Assembly (NCBI GenBank): GCA_029262235.1
Contig: JAJCZU010000004.1
Coordinates: 1,117,231 to 1,181,230 of the forward strand
Direction: 5' to 3'
Length of the DNA stretch: 64,000 nucleotides
Source of the DNA: Candidatus Eiseniibacteriota bacterium
Lineage (GTDB): Bacteria > Orphanbacterota > Orphanbacteria > Orphanbacterales > Orphanbacteraceae
The position numbers and the translations under genes are program-made. Under the pieces are notes generated by a model. The model saw only the letters and a list, made by a program, of their open reading frames with translations. It did not search any database and had not been told where the DNA came from. Of the stretch, positions 8,030 through 16,748 are shown one piece after another. Numbering within the stretch: position 1 is the stretch's first letter; every line of letters begins with the position of its first letter.

Positions 8030-8700
8030 AAGAGCGAAGCGAAAAATGGACCGCGGTCGACGCGTACTTTACGGATTTGTTCAAGGTCTCCGACGACGCG
8101 CTCGAAGCGGCACTCGCCGCGAATCAGGCCGCCGGGCTGCCCGCGATCGACGTCTCGCCGAACCAGGGAAAGTTTCTTTCGATGCTGGCGCGCATGAGCG
8201 GCGCGCGTCGCATTCTCGAAATCGGCACGCTCGGCGGGTACAGTACGATCTGGCTCGCGCGCGCGGTTCAAGAGGGTGGCCGCGTGGTTACGCTCGAGCT
8301 GAACCCGAAACACGCGGAGGTCGCGCGCGCCAATCTCGCGCACGCGGGAGTCGCCGAGCTCGTCGAGATACGCGTCGGTCCGGCGATCGCCTCGCTGGAC
8401 GCGCTTGCGAGTGAGAACGTGGAACCATTCGACTTCATCTTCATCGACGCGGACAAGCTCAATTACCCGCATTATCTCGCGCAATCGCTTGCACTCTCAC
8501 GGCCGGGTACCGTGATCGTGGGCGACAATGTCGTGCGCGCCGGCGAAATCGTGAACCCGGCGAGCGACGACCCGAATGTGCCCGGTGTTCGCGTGTTCAG
8601 CGAGATGATCGCGCGCGCCCCCCGTCTCACCGCGACCGCAATCCAGACGGTGGGCGTCAAAGGCTACGACGGATTCGCGATCGCGATCGTAACGAGCTGA
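8026..8700 (+). CDS. SAM-dependent O-methyltransferase (family 3)
   Basis: The GTG at 8026 overlaps the preceding TGA and follows an aaggaa motif, giving 224 residues. The class I methyltransferase motif I, ILEIGTLGGYSTIWLA, lies at residues 64-79. The catalytic metal-binding segment FIFIDADK is at about residues 141-148 and a later D-N pair ('VGDNVVRAG') completes the catechol-OMT-like site. This fits the caffeoyl-CoA/catechol O-methyltransferase family, which methylates a hydroxyl using a divalent cation; the physiological substrate is unknown. It is last in the coupled ankyrin-DUF3052-methyltransferase set. Confidence 0.9.
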   Translation: MKERSEKWTAVDAYFTDLFKVSDDALEAALAANQAAGLPAIDVSPNQGKFLSMLARMSGARRILEIGTLGGYSTIWLARAVQEGGRVVTLELNPKHAEVARANLAHAGVAELVEIRVGPAIASLDALASENVEPFDFIFIDADKLNYPHYLAQSLALSRPGTVIVGDNVVRAGEIVNPASDDPNVPGVRVFSEMIARAPRLTATAIQTVGVKGYDGFAIAIVTS

Positions 8701-8850
8701 GACCGCAAAGACGCCGTGCCGGCCGAACAAGGAAGACCTATAGGGCAACCAGTGGTACTTTGGAACGTATCAGCCGGGGGCGCACCGGGACGGCGCCTCC
8801 CCCGACACGAACCCCTGATCGCGCAGAGCGCGGCCAACGACAGGTGACGC

Positions 8851-9390
8851 ATGCCACAGTTCATTGCACTTTTTCGCGGGATCAACGTCGGTGGCAGCCA
8901 CGTCCTGCCGATGGACGAACTGACGAGCATACTCGAGCGGTTCAAGCTGAAGGATGTACGGACCTACATTCAGAGCGGCAATGTACTCTTTCGTTCAGCG
9001 AAACGCCCGCCCGCATCGCTGGCCGACGAGATCGCGACGAAGATCGAGAAGAAGAAGGGCTTTCGGCCGCAGGTTCAGATTATCTCGCGCGAGCGTTTCG
9101 AGCACGCGATGCAGCTGAACCCGTTTCGCGAAGGCGAGGCCGATCCCAAGACGCTGCATCTTTATTTCCTCGCGAAGAAGCCGCGACTCCCCGACATGAA
9201 GGCGCTCACCGAACTCAAAGCCCCGACCGAGAACTTTCAGCTCCGTGAGAAGATCTTCTATCTGCATGCACCCGACGGCATCGGCCGATCGAAACTCGCG
9301 AGCTCGGTCGAGAAGATTCTGAAAGTGCCGGCGACCGCGCGCAACTGGCGCACCGTGGTCAAGCTGTCCGAGATGGCGGCGGTAGAGTAG
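8851..9390 (+). CDS. DUF1697-family protein
   Basis: 179 residues beginning MPQFIALFRGINVGGSHVLP. This 'ALFRGINVGG' opening and the following 'LKDVRTYIQSGNVLF' are the signature of DUF1697 (PF08002). The family is cytoplasmic, about 170-180 residues long and of unknown function. A 150-bp spacer separates it from the methyltransferase gene and contains an 8-bp GC hairpin (8776-8800) without a U-tract. Confidence 0.9.
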   Translation: MPQFIALFRGINVGGSHVLPMDELTSILERFKLKDVRTYIQSGNVLFRSAKRPPASLADEIATKIEKKKGFRPQVQIISRERFEHAMQLNPFREGEADPKTLHLYFLAKKPRLPDMKALTELKAPTENFQLREKIFYLHAPDGIGRSKLASSVEKILKVPATARNWRTVVKLSEMAAVE

Positions 9391-9403
9391 TACAAAGCCC
9401 GCT

Positions 9404-9985
9404 TTGCCGAGCGGAAAGGAGTCCGTTTCGTTTCTCGTTCGTCCTGCCCATATCGATGACGCGGGCCCGATGATCGCCGTATTGAATCCGATCATCGAAG
9501 CCGGCATCCACACCATCTTGCAGCAGACTTACACCGCAGAGGAACAGGCCGCGTATATTCGCGACTTTCCGCTCGGGGGCGTGTTCTACGTGGCCGTTGC
9601 GCAGCAGGCGCCGGACGACGCGCACCGTGCCGGGATCGCGCGCGCGCCGGGCCGCATCGTCGGTATGCAGAGCGTCGAACCGATCCCGTCCACGTCGCCT
9701 GCCACGTTCGCGCATGTCGGTGATATCAGCACCTTCGTGGCGCCGGATGCGCACCGCACGGGCGTCGGACGTGCACTCAGCCGTGCTACTATTAAAGCCG
9801 CGTGGGAAGCCGGGTTTCTGAAGCTCATGGCGAACGTGCGCGCGGACAACCCGGCAGCCGTCGCATTCTATCGCAGCGTCGGATTCCGCCTGATCGGTAC
9901 GGCGCGCAATCACGCGCTGGTGCGCGGCGTCCGGATCGACGAGGTCATGCTGGAACTGCTGCATGGCGAGGAAACGACATCTTGA
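9404..9985 (+). CDS. GNAT-family N-acetyltransferase
   Basis: About 193 residues if translation begins at the TTG at 9404. The GNAT fold is clear: 'FLVRPAHIDDAGPMIAVLN' at the start, the acetyl-CoA loop 'TGVGRALSRATIKAAWEAG', and the late 'DNPAAVAFYRSVGFRLIGTA'. It resembles phosphinothricin-acetyltransferase-like enzymes; the substrate is unknown. The start is doubtful: a perfect aaaggag (9415-9421) sits inside the frame, yet no ATG, GTG or TTG follows it at a normal distance. Either a rare start codon is used or the TTG is correct. The stop overlaps a small downstream frame (TTGA). Confidence 0.85.
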   Translation: MPSGKESVSFLVRPAHIDDAGPMIAVLNPIIEAGIHTILQQTYTAEEQAAYIRDFPLGGVFYVAVAQQAPDDAHRAGIARAPGRIVGMQSVEPIPSTSPATFAHVGDISTFVAPDAHRTGVGRALSRATIKAAWEAGFLKLMANVRADNPAAVAFYRSVGFRLIGTARNHALVRGVRIDEVMLELLHGEETTS

Positions 9986-10122
9986 ATTACGAGGACCTTC
10001 TGCATGCCCGCATCGAGCGCACCGCCATTCTCCCGTGCAACATCGAAGATCTCGACGCGCTCGCACACCGCTCCCTGCGGAGCGTGCGATGCGTAGATTC
10101 CCGGTACTCCGCTTCTTCCTGA
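9982..10122 (+). CDS. possible 46-residue small protein or gene remnant
   Basis: A TTG at 9982 overlaps the GNAT stop and opens a 46-codon frame reading MNYEDLLHARIERTAILPC and onward. Its third codon positions are strongly G/C for the first 35 codons, as in real genes of this region, and a gagg motif lies about ten bases upstream. The last third overlaps the start of the membrane-protein gene at 10089. No family is recognised. It may be a genuine coupled small protein or the N-terminal remnant of a longer gene. Confidence 0.35.
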   Translation: MNYEDLLHARIERTAILPCNIEDLDALAHRSLRSVRCVDSRYSASS

Positions 10123-10562
10123 TCGCGCTCGTGACTCTGCTGCTGATCCCGCCGGTCGTCTTCACGATCGTGGCTCTCTCGAAAGGGATGGCCGTCGCGG
10201 CGATTCCGGGTCTGCTGCTCGACCAGTACCAGGCGCCGCGGCAGAACCTGTTCGTCTGCGGTGCAATCAGCATCGCGCCCCTTCTGGCGCTGCTCGTGGT
10301 CGGCTGGCTCTACCGCCGCTTTCGGGGTTCTGCTGAAACACGGCATCTCATGATGTGGGGCGGGCTCATTCCGATTGTGCTCGTCCAGATCTGGGTGAAC
10401 TTCGATTTCTGGCCGGCGTTTCTGCCGAGCCGGGTCTACCCGGGATTTCCGCACGGGCTCGAATTCATCATAGGCCCCGGCGTATTCGCCCCGATCGGGA
10501 TGCTGCTCGGGGTGCTCACTGTCTGGGTATCGCAGCGACGAGCGGGGGAGGGGCGCGCATGA
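10089..10562 (+). CDS. four-helix integral membrane protein, unknown function
   Basis: The ATG at 10089 directly precedes the first membrane helix (MRRFPVLRFFLIALVTLLLI), giving 157 residues; the longer in-frame extension upstream is arginine-rich and runs through the GNAT gene. About four hydrophobic segments are present, near residues 8-28, 48-70, 85-105 and 125-147. No catalytic motif or family is recognised. Its stop overlaps the next ATG (ATGA at 10559), implying coupling to that gene. Confidence 0.65.
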   Translation: MRRFPVLRFFLIALVTLLLIPPVVFTIVALSKGMAVAAIPGLLLDQYQAPRQNLFVCGAISIAPLLALLVVGWLYRRFRGSAETRHLMMWGGLIPIVLVQIWVNFDFWPAFLPSRVYPGFPHGLEFIIGPGVFAPIGMLLGVLTVWVSQRRAGEGRA

Positions 10563-11512
10563 GCACGCCGCCCGAAGGGAATCAGCCGCCGCCGACGGAT
10601 ATGGGACGCGTGCTCCGCAGGAACATGCTGACCGCGGATCCGATCGCGGCCGGGCTTGCGCCGAGCGCCGCGTTTCCGCGCGTCTACGGTGTGCTGATGG
10701 ACTGGCCCGTGGGGGGCGGTGACATCGCCACCGTTGCTTCGCTCGCCGACGGGAACGCCAGCCTCTACACGACAGCCAGCTTCGGGATCATCGGCGGCTT
10801 TGCTTATGATGCCGTGCGCGAGAACGCGATCGAGGTCGTCCGCATCGCCGAGCGTCACTACGATGCCGCCGCGCCGACCGACACGTTCGACTATCCGCCG
10901 TCCGATCACGTGCGGTTTTATCTGCTCACATTCGAAGGCGTGCGCCTGCTCGACGTCGAAGCGAGCCGGTTACAGGGCGATCATACGCTCACGGAGCTCT
11001 TTCATCAGGCGCAGCGGGTGCTGACCGAGCTGCGACGCATCGAACAGAGCGAGGAGAGCGAGGAAGGGAGCGGGGATGCGGATCCGGACTGGCGCGGCGT
11101 ACCCGGCTATGTGAACTGCCTGCTTACTGCCATGTCGGAAGGCCTTTCGCGCGTAATCGAAGTGAACGCGGACCTCGGGGTCCCGATTCTGCGCGACCTC
11201 GCGGCAAACGATCCGGTCCTCCGGCAATGGATTGACGAGCAGAACTTCGACTACGAGGAACTGAATGCGAAGAGCGTGATTGCGCTGCTCAAATCGAGCG
11301 CCTCGATCGGCGGGCTTCCGTTTCTGTCGCATACGGGAGAGCTGGCGACGATCGATATCCGGAAGGACGGGCGTCGCATGGCGCGTGTGTTCGATCTTAC
11401 GATCGGGGCTTTCGGGAAGACGGCGCGCATCGAACTCGCCGGCGAAGACGATCCGCGTGTGATCTCGCTTCAGAAGCAGGCCGACGAGCGCGACGCGGGA
11501 GAAAATTCGTGA
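10559..11512 (+). CDS. conserved hypothetical protein
   Basis: 317 residues from an ATG that overlaps the previous stop. The protein is soluble, starts with a Pro-rich 15-residue tail, and has a middle region 'DTFDYPPSDHVRFYLLTFEG' and a helical segment with many acidic residues (EQSEESEEGSGDADPD) around residues 160-180. No signal peptide, membrane helix or known family is seen. The following GNAT gene starts within its stop codon (GTGA), so membrane protein, this protein and GNAT form a coupled trio. Confidence 0.65.
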   Translation: MSTPPEGNQPPPTDMGRVLRRNMLTADPIAAGLAPSAAFPRVYGVLMDWPVGGGDIATVASLADGNASLYTTASFGIIGGFAYDAVRENAIEVVRIAERHYDAAAPTDTFDYPPSDHVRFYLLTFEGVRLLDVEASRLQGDHTLTELFHQAQRVLTELRRIEQSEESEEGSGDADPDWRGVPGYVNCLLTAMSEGLSRVIEVNADLGVPILRDLAANDPVLRQWIDEQNFDYEELNAKSVIALLKSSASIGGLPFLSHTGELATIDIRKDGRRMARVFDLTIGAFGKTARIELAGEDDPRVISLQKQADERDAGENS

Positions 11513-12012
11513 GCCGGCGCGGAAGAACGGACGCCGGAGCGGCGCGCGTCTCCCTTCGCGATGTGCTGCCCGAGGACCTTCCGGTTTTCTTCGAGCATCA
11601 TCAGGACCCCGCCGCGACCTGGATGGCCGCGTTTACGATGGCCGACCCGGCGGATCGCGCCACGTTCGACAGCCACTGGGAAAAGATCCTGGCTCACGAC
11701 CACATCACGAAGCGCACGATCCTTCTCGGCGATGAGGTCGTGGGAAACATCATGTGCTACCAGCTGCTCGGGGCGCCGAACATCGCCTACTGGATCTGGC
11801 GGGAGCAGTGGGGGAACGGGATCGCCACGGAAGCCCTGCGACTCTTTCTCGAGATCGTAACGGAGAGGCCGCTCGTCGGCCGCATCGCGTCGGACAATGT
11901 CGCGTCGGGGCGAGTGCTCGAGAAGTGCGGGTTCGTGCGGATCGGCGAAGAGCGCGGTTTCGCGCACGCCCGCGGAGAGAATGTCGACGAAATTGTTTTC
12001 CAGCTCGATTGA
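11509..12012 (+). CDS. GNAT acetyltransferase (RimJ/RimL-like)
   Basis: 167 residues from a GTG that overlaps the previous stop. It matches the Acetyltransf_3 pattern: 'VSLRDVLPEDLPVFFEHHQD' at the start, 'IAYWIWREQWGNGIATEAL' for acetyl-CoA binding, and 'SGRVLEKCGFVRIGEERG' near the end. Members N-acetylate ribosomal protein termini or small amines; which applies here is unknown. Confidence 0.9.
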   Translation: MSRRGRTDAGAARVSLRDVLPEDLPVFFEHHQDPAATWMAAFTMADPADRATFDSHWEKILAHDHITKRTILLGDEVVGNIMCYQLLGAPNIAYWIWREQWGNGIATEALRLFLEIVTERPLVGRIASDNVASGRVLEKCGFVRIGEERGFAHARGENVDEIVFQLD

Positions 12013-12036
12013 CACCTGCCCCCAAGCGGAGGACTC

Positions 12037-12801
12037 ATGATCGAATCGCTCGCTCAGATCGCGACTGACCCGGCTGCCTGGATCGCGCTTGCCACATTGA
12101 TCGCGATGGAAGTCGTGCTCGGGATCGACAATCTCGTCTTCATTTCGATACTGACGAACAAGCTTCCCGCAAGCGAGCGGTCGCGCGCGCGGCGTCTCGG
12201 AATCGGCGGCGCACTCGTCATGCGGCTCGCACTGCTCGCCACGGTTTCGATCATCGTCAAGCTGACGGCCCCGGTCGCGACGGTGATGGGGCACGGATTC
12301 TCCTGGCGTGATCTGATCCTGATCGCGGGAGGTCTCTTTCTCGTCTGGAAAGCCACGAAGGAGATCCATCACAGCGTGGATCCGGATGCCGGCCACGACG
12401 TATTCGACACGAAGCAGGTGACGCTCGGAGTCGGCGCCGCGATCGGCCAGATCCTCGTGCTCGACCTGATTTTTTCGGTCGACAGCATCATCACCGCTGT
12501 CGGGATGACTACGCACGTGCCGATTATGTTCATCGCGGTCATCGTGGCCGTTACGGTCATGCTGTTCGCCGCGGATCCGCTCTCGAACTTCATTCACAAG
12601 AACCCGACGATCGTCATGCTCGCACTCGGTTTCCTGCTGATGATCGGCACGATGCTGATCGCCGACGGCTTCGGCGTGCATGTGCCGAAAGGTTATATCT
12701 ATTCGGCCATGGCGTTTTCGGGACTCGTAGAAGGGCTCAACATGATGTCGCGGCGGGCGCGGAAGAAGCGGCGTGAGCGACGAGCTGCCGCGGGGCAATA
12801 A
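12037..12801 (+). CDS. TerC-family membrane protein
   Basis: 254 residues with seven to eight hydrophobic segments. The two diagnostic acidic membrane motifs are both present: [20 protein letters not shown] (residues 22-41) and [15 protein letters not shown] in the second half. These belong to TerC/Alx/YoaE proteins, proposed to move or buffer divalent metals such as manganese and, in some species, to metallate exported enzymes. A ggagg motif precedes the ATG. The C-terminus is a short basic tail. The gene is followed by a convergent gene. Confidence 0.92.
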   Translation: MIESLAQIATDPAAWIALATLIAMEVVLGIDNLVFISILTNKLPASERSRARRLGIGGALVMRLALLATVSIIVKLTAPVATVMGHGFSWRDLILIAGGLFLVWKATKEIHHSVDPDAGHDVFDTKQVTLGVGAAIGQILVLDLIFSVDSIITAVGMTTHVPIMFIAVIVAVTVMLFAADPLSNFIHKNPTIVMLALGFLLMIGTMLIADGFGVHVPKGYIYSAMAFSGLVEGLNMMSRRARKKRRERRAAAGQ

Positions 12802-12871
12802 GGCGCGGGGAAAGGTGCCGGGCACTGGGGGGCAATGACGAACCACGCCGCGCCGTCGAACCGGCGACTCG

Positions 12872-14014
12872 CTATCGGAAGACCGGGATTCGCGTCGTAT
12901 CGAAATAGACGCGCCACTCCTTCCGCTTCGTGATGGGAAGGCGCGCGGACTGCGGTTGCTCGGCGTAGTCGTACGCAAAACCGATTGGGAAGAGGTCGCC
13001 TGATCGCAATCCCCAGCCTTTCGTGCGGCCGTAGATTCCGCCGTCCTCTTCGCGAACGAAACCGCGGCGCCAGCTGAAGATCCCTCCCAGCGTCACCTCG
13101 GCTCCGTAGTGGTCGATGTTCCTCCAGACGTTGAGGGAACGTTCGACTTCGTACCCGAACTGAAATCCCAGCTGCATGATCCGGCGCCAGTCGTATTTTT
13201 CTTCTGGATCGACCGCCTGCGCATGGAAGGCAACTCCGGCGCCCGCATGAAAGAATCGTGGTAGTGACTCTGCCCTGTTGTGGTCGTTGTATTTGAATTT
13301 CGGTCCGAGGTGCTGCACCGACGCCGCGATGATCGGACGCATTGTGATGACAGCATGGCCCGTTCTGTCGCTGAAAACATTGGAAGGAATCCGGAACGCG
13401 GGATCGAAGCGATACCCGAAAGTCACGGACGGGGCCGTACCCTTGCCGTCTTCGATTTCGAGTTCAATTACCCGGGGGGAAAGATTCGAGTAAGTGTACT
13501 CAAGCGTAACTCCGAACGAGCTGCCGTGATCCATTCGGTATGCGATGGCCAGGTTCAGGAGAACGTCGTAGGAATGAAAGCTGCCGATCTGTTCGCCTGT
13601 CTCCGAGATGACCTGGCTTTGCCCGAGATCGACATAAGCAACTCCCAGACCGGAAGCGAGCCTGTCGGACCAGGGTAGATGCGGTGTCGACAGATTGAAT
13701 GTGTGAAGAAAGATGTCGTCGGCAAGCCCTACCGCGAGCTGTGATCGCGTGTAGTCCAGTTGAAACGCCTGCTCGGAACCGACCGACGCGGGGTTCCCCC
13801 AGATCGCGTTCGGCCCGTCGCTCAGCACGGTTGTGATCGTGCCCATGGCCGTGGCCCGCGCACTCCCTGCGAGAAGCGAGGCCCGGCTCGCGGGCGCGCC
13901 TTCGGAAACGGCGCCGGAAATGGTCGGCTGCAGGATCAAAACAGCGGCTGTGGTCGCAAGCAAAGCCCATCGCCGCGGCCCCCCGGATGATTCTCTGCCA
14001 TAGGGTTCCGTCAT
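12872..14014 (-). CDS. outer-membrane beta-barrel protein, PorV/FadL-like
   Basis: The start ATG at 14014 follows an agaaagg motif; an upstream in-frame ATG at 14041 lacks one. About 380 residues with an N-terminal hydrophobic signal ('LLATTAAVLILQPTISGA'). The mature start 'SRASLLAGSARATAMGTITTVLSDGPNAIWGNPA' has the PorV/PorQ/FadL pattern of an 'alternating Gly then D-x-x-A-x-x-x-NPA' hairpin, followed by amphipathic strands and a C-terminal strand ending in Phe-Arg. It should be a barrel in the outer membrane. In the FCB group PorV members serve type 9 secretion, but that function is not shown here. Confidence 0.7.
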   Translation of the reverse strand: MTEPYGRESSGGPRRWALLATTAAVLILQPTISGAVSEGAPASRASLLAGSARATAMGTITTVLSDGPNAIWGNPASVGSEQAFQLDYTRSQLAVGLADDIFLHTFNLSTPHLPWSDRLASGLGVAYVDLGQSQVISETGEQIGSFHSYDVLLNLAIAYRMDHGSSFGVTLEYTYSNLSPRVIELEIEDGKGTAPSVTFGYRFDPAFRIPSNVFSDRTGHAVITMRPIIAASVQHLGPKFKYNDHNRAESLPRFFHAGAGVAFHAQAVDPEEKYDWRRIMQLGFQFGYEVERSLNVWRNIDHYGAEVTLGGIFSWRRGFVREEDGGIYGRTKGWGLRSGDLFPIGFAYDYAEQPQSARLPITKRKEWRVYFDTTRIPVFR

Positions 14015-14028
14015 CGCGCCTTTCTCTG

Positions 14029-14057
14029 TTGTATGCTGCACAAATGAGTAGTATAGT
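14029..14057 (+). promoter_or_regulatory. promoter of hydrolase-pabB-dinB operon, overlapping the divergent promoter
   Basis: On the plus strand TTGTAT (14029-14034) and TATAGT (14052-14057) are 17 bp apart. The same bases read on the minus strand contain TATACT (14055-14050), a near-perfect -10 for the barrel-protein gene. The two -10 boxes overlap, so polymerase can probably occupy only one direction at a time. Confidence 0.5.
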
Positions 14058-14089
14058 CCTCACTCGACCCGATACGGCAAGGTATACGA

Positions 14090-15256
14090 ATGGAACCCAA
14101 GAACCCACCGACCAAACCGAAAGAAATCCCGTTTTCGTGGATGCTGCGATCGAAGTTCGCCACGAAAACCACGCTCGATACGCTCTTTCGTTTTTTCGGG
14201 GCACAGAAGGTGCTGCCGGAACTCTATTATATCCGCCCGCTGATGATGGGATCGCATTTTCTCGATATCCGCGAAGCGTTCCAGACGATTCATTCGTGGC
14301 AGGACTGGATCGAGTCGTGGGAACGGGTAGGGGAGAAACGCGACGCGTACGGAACGGTGGCACTCGACGAGGGGCGCCTCGTGACGGCGCGTGAATCGTT
14401 TCTTCTCGCGTCGGCGGCGTATCAGATGGCGCAGCTCCCGCTGTTCGATGAGATCGAGCAGAAGCGCGCGACTTATCGAAAGGCGACGATTTCGTATCGA
14501 CGCTCGTTCGATCTGATCGAGCCGATTGCCGAGCGCGTGGAGATTGCGTTCGAAGACCTGGGCATGCCAGGCTACCTCCGCATTCCTGTTTCCGATCGCC
14601 CGTCGCCGGTTCTGATTCTCGTGCCCGGCGCCGACTCGTGCAAAGAAGAGATGCATTTCTTCGCGGAGTCGCTTTTTCGCCGCGGGATCGGTTCGCTTGC
14701 GTACGACGGGCCCGGGATCGGGGAGTCGTGGGAAACGCATCCGATGATTCTGGACTACGAGCGGGTGGCGGCGCCGCTCCTCGATTTTCTCGAGAAAGAC
14801 GCACGGGTCGACGCCGGCCGGATCGGGGTCCTCGGCTTTTCCTACGGCGGCAATCTCGCGATTCGCATGGCGGCGCATGAACCCCGCTTCGCGGCGACTG
14901 TTTCGGTGTCAGGGCCGTACGACCCGGCCGGGTACGCGGAATTCGTGCTTCCCGTGATTCATGACCAGGTGAAGCTGCTGTTTCATGACAAGACAAACGA
15001 TGCGTTCGCCCGCTGGAGCCGTGAGTTTTCGATTCGCGGGATCGTGCAGAAAGTACGTTCGCCGCTTCTCGTCATGGGGGGCGGGGCCGACGAGATCATC
15101 CCGGGCGACGAAACGAAGCAGATTTTCGAAGAGGCGACCTGCGAGAAACGCCTCGTGTTTTTTCAGGAAGGCAATCATCTCTGCGCGGAATATGCGTACG
15201 ACCTCGTGCCCCGTATGGAAGAGTGGATGTACGAAGTCGGGTTTCTTCGGGTGTAA
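14090..15256 (+). CDS. alpha/beta hydrolase, FrsA/DUF1100-like
   Basis: 388 residues. The N-terminal 160 residues form a helical cap; the hydrolase core begins near 'SPVLILVPGADSCKEEMHFF'. The nucleophile elbow is GFSYGG (about residues 246-251). The catalytic Asp lies in 'GGGADEIIPGDE' and the His in 'EGNHLC'. The cap-plus-core layout fits the FrsA/2,6-dihydroxypseudooxynicotine hydrolase group of C-C or ester hydrolases; the substrate is unknown. It has no signal peptide. The ATG at 14090 follows a gcaaggt motif. The pabB gene starts four bases after its stop, so the two form one operon. Confidence 0.85.
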   Translation: MEPKNPPTKPKEIPFSWMLRSKFATKTTLDTLFRFFGAQKVLPELYYIRPLMMGSHFLDIREAFQTIHSWQDWIESWERVGEKRDAYGTVALDEGRLVTARESFLLASAAYQMAQLPLFDEIEQKRATYRKATISYRRSFDLIEPIAERVEIAFEDLGMPGYLRIPVSDRPSPVLILVPGADSCKEEMHFFAESLFRRGIGSLAYDGPGIGESWETHPMILDYERVAAPLLDFLEKDARVDAGRIGVLGFSYGGNLAIRMAAHEPRFAATVSVSGPYDPAGYAEFVLPVIHDQVKLLFHDKTNDAFARWSREFSIRGIVQKVRSPLLVMGGGADEIIPGDETKQIFEEATCEKRLVFFQEGNHLCAEYAYDLVPRMEEWMYEVGFLRV

Positions 15257-15260
15257 AGCG

Positions 15261-16748
15261 ATGTTCCCACTTATTAAAGAGCTGAAGGGGCTTTACCGTC
15301 TGCGGCCTGCGGAGAACGGACCCTCGATCCGTTTCGACTCGCTGGGATCGCGTTCCGACGAGGCACGCTATTCGTATGAAGCGGCCGCGCCGTATCGCGA
15401 GATCATCGTTCGCGGGCGCGCAGTCGAAACGCGTGAGCATCATGACGGCGAGACGACCGCGCGTGTGACGGACGAAAATCCATGGGACCGTTTTGAGGTG
15501 ATTGCGCGCGAGTTTCGCGCGATTCGCGTGGATTCGGACGCGCTTCGCCCCACGACCTCGCCCGAAGAGTTCGCCGGCACTCCCCATCCAACTCCGCCGA
15601 TTCCTCCGTTGCCATCGATTGCCGGATACTGGGGGTATGGGCTTACGCCGTTCGCGATTCCGGTCGATCAGGTGCAGCCTGACCCGCTCGGCCTTCCCGA
15701 CGCGCACCTTGCGTTTTACGACGCCATCATGGTGCAGATTCGGGGCGAGAACCGGACGTTGCTCGTCTCGACGGGCCGCCCGGAGACTGACCCTGCCGCG
15801 CGCGCGCGTCGCGCGAAGCGCAGGCTCCGCGAACTCGAATCGCAGATCGTGCCCGAAACGGAGTCGATCCGTTCGAGTGATTCCCCAGCCAGCGACTCTT
15901 CGCCCGTCTCACCATCGGAGTGGACACCGGAGACGCGCCCGGCATACGAGCGCGCGATCAACGCGATCCTGTCGCACATTCGGGAAGGCGACATCTACCA
16001 GGCGAATCATACCGAGCTTTTCCGCGTGCCTGCGAACGAAGGCGCGCGTGCGCACTATGCCGCTCTCCGCAACGCGAACCCGGCTCACTATTCCGCGTTG
16101 TTCGACGCCGGCGACACGGCCGTGCTTTCGTCCTCGCCCGAACTCTTTCTGCGCGTTACCGGCCGCGATGTGGTATCCGCTCCGATCAAGGGTACGCGTC
16201 CACGCGGGATCGACAGGGATGCCGACGAACGCTTGATGCACGAACTGCGCGCGTCGGAGAAGGACCTGGCGGAACACACCATGATCGTGGACCTCGTGCG
16301 GAACGACCTCGGCAAGAGCTGCGTTGCCGGTTCCGTGCACGTCGACCCGTTCCTGAATATCGAATCCCACCCCACTGTGCACCATCTCGTTTCTTATGTG
16401 CGCGGCCGGCTTCCCGAGGGCGCGACCTGGGCGACCACATTGCGCGATCTTTTTCCCGGCGGTTCCGTGACGGGCACTCCCAAGCGACGCGCCGTGCAGA
16501 TCATCGACGAGCAGGAAGCGACGGGGCGCGGCGTATTTTACGGGTGCCTGGGATTCGCGGATGAAGACGGGCGCGGCGTCTGGAACCTGCTCATTCGAAG
16601 CGCGGTCTGGAAACCGGGCGAACTGGCGTTTCGCGTGGGGGGCGGGATCGTTGCGGACTCGACGGCGGTGAACGAGTGGGAGGAACTCGCGTGGAAGGGG
16701 AGCGCGCTTCATCGCGCGTTTGCAGCGAGGACTGCGGTGAAGGGATGA
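15261..16748 (+). CDS. pabB: aminodeoxychorismate synthase component I / chorismate-binding enzyme
   Basis: 495 residues from ATG 15261, just after the hydrolase stop. The C-terminal chorismate-binding domain is complete: PIKGTRPRG (the PIKGT form is typical of PabB), EKDLAEHTMIVDLVRNDLG, then FPGGSVTGTPK and the closing WNLLIRSAVW and GGGIVADS. It should make 4-amino-4-deoxychorismate from chorismate for folate synthesis. An N-terminal domain of about 180 residues is less conserved. No PabA glutaminase or PabC lyase is adjacent, but folP lies elsewhere in the window. The stop overlaps dinB (ATGA). Confidence 0.88.
   Translation: MFPLIKELKGLYRLRPAENGPSIRFDSLGSRSDEARYSYEAAAPYREIIVRGRAVETREHHDGETTARVTDENPWDRFEVIAREFRAIRVDSDALRPTTSPEEFAGTPHPTPPIPPLPSIAGYWGYGLTPFAIPVDQVQPDPLGLPDAHLAFYDAIMVQIRGENRTLLVSTGRPETDPAARARRAKRRLRELESQIVPETESIRSSDSPASDSSPVSPSEWTPETRPAYERAINAILSHIREGDIYQANHTELFRVPANEGARAHYAALRNANPAHYSALFDAGDTAVLSSSPELFLRVTGRDVVSAPIKGTRPRGIDRDADERLMHELRASEKDLAEHTMIVDLVRNDLGKSCVAGSVHVDPFLNIESHPTVHHLVSYVRGRLPEGATWATTLRDLFPGGSVTGTPKRRAVQIIDEQEATGRGVFYGCLGFADEDGRGVWNLLIRSAVWKPGELAFRVGGGIVADSTAVNEWEELAWKGSALHRAFAARTAVKG

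Noticed and set aside
8776-8800. GC-rich hairpin between the methyltransferase and DUF1697 genes as a terminator
   Set aside because: The 8-bp stem has no U-tract on either strand. It may be structural, but cannot be called an intrinsic terminator.
13500-14996. 498-codon minus-strand frame opposite the hydrolase gene
   Set aside because: Arginine/serine-rich shadow of the barrel-protein and hydrolase genes with no motif; typical of high-GC antisense frames.
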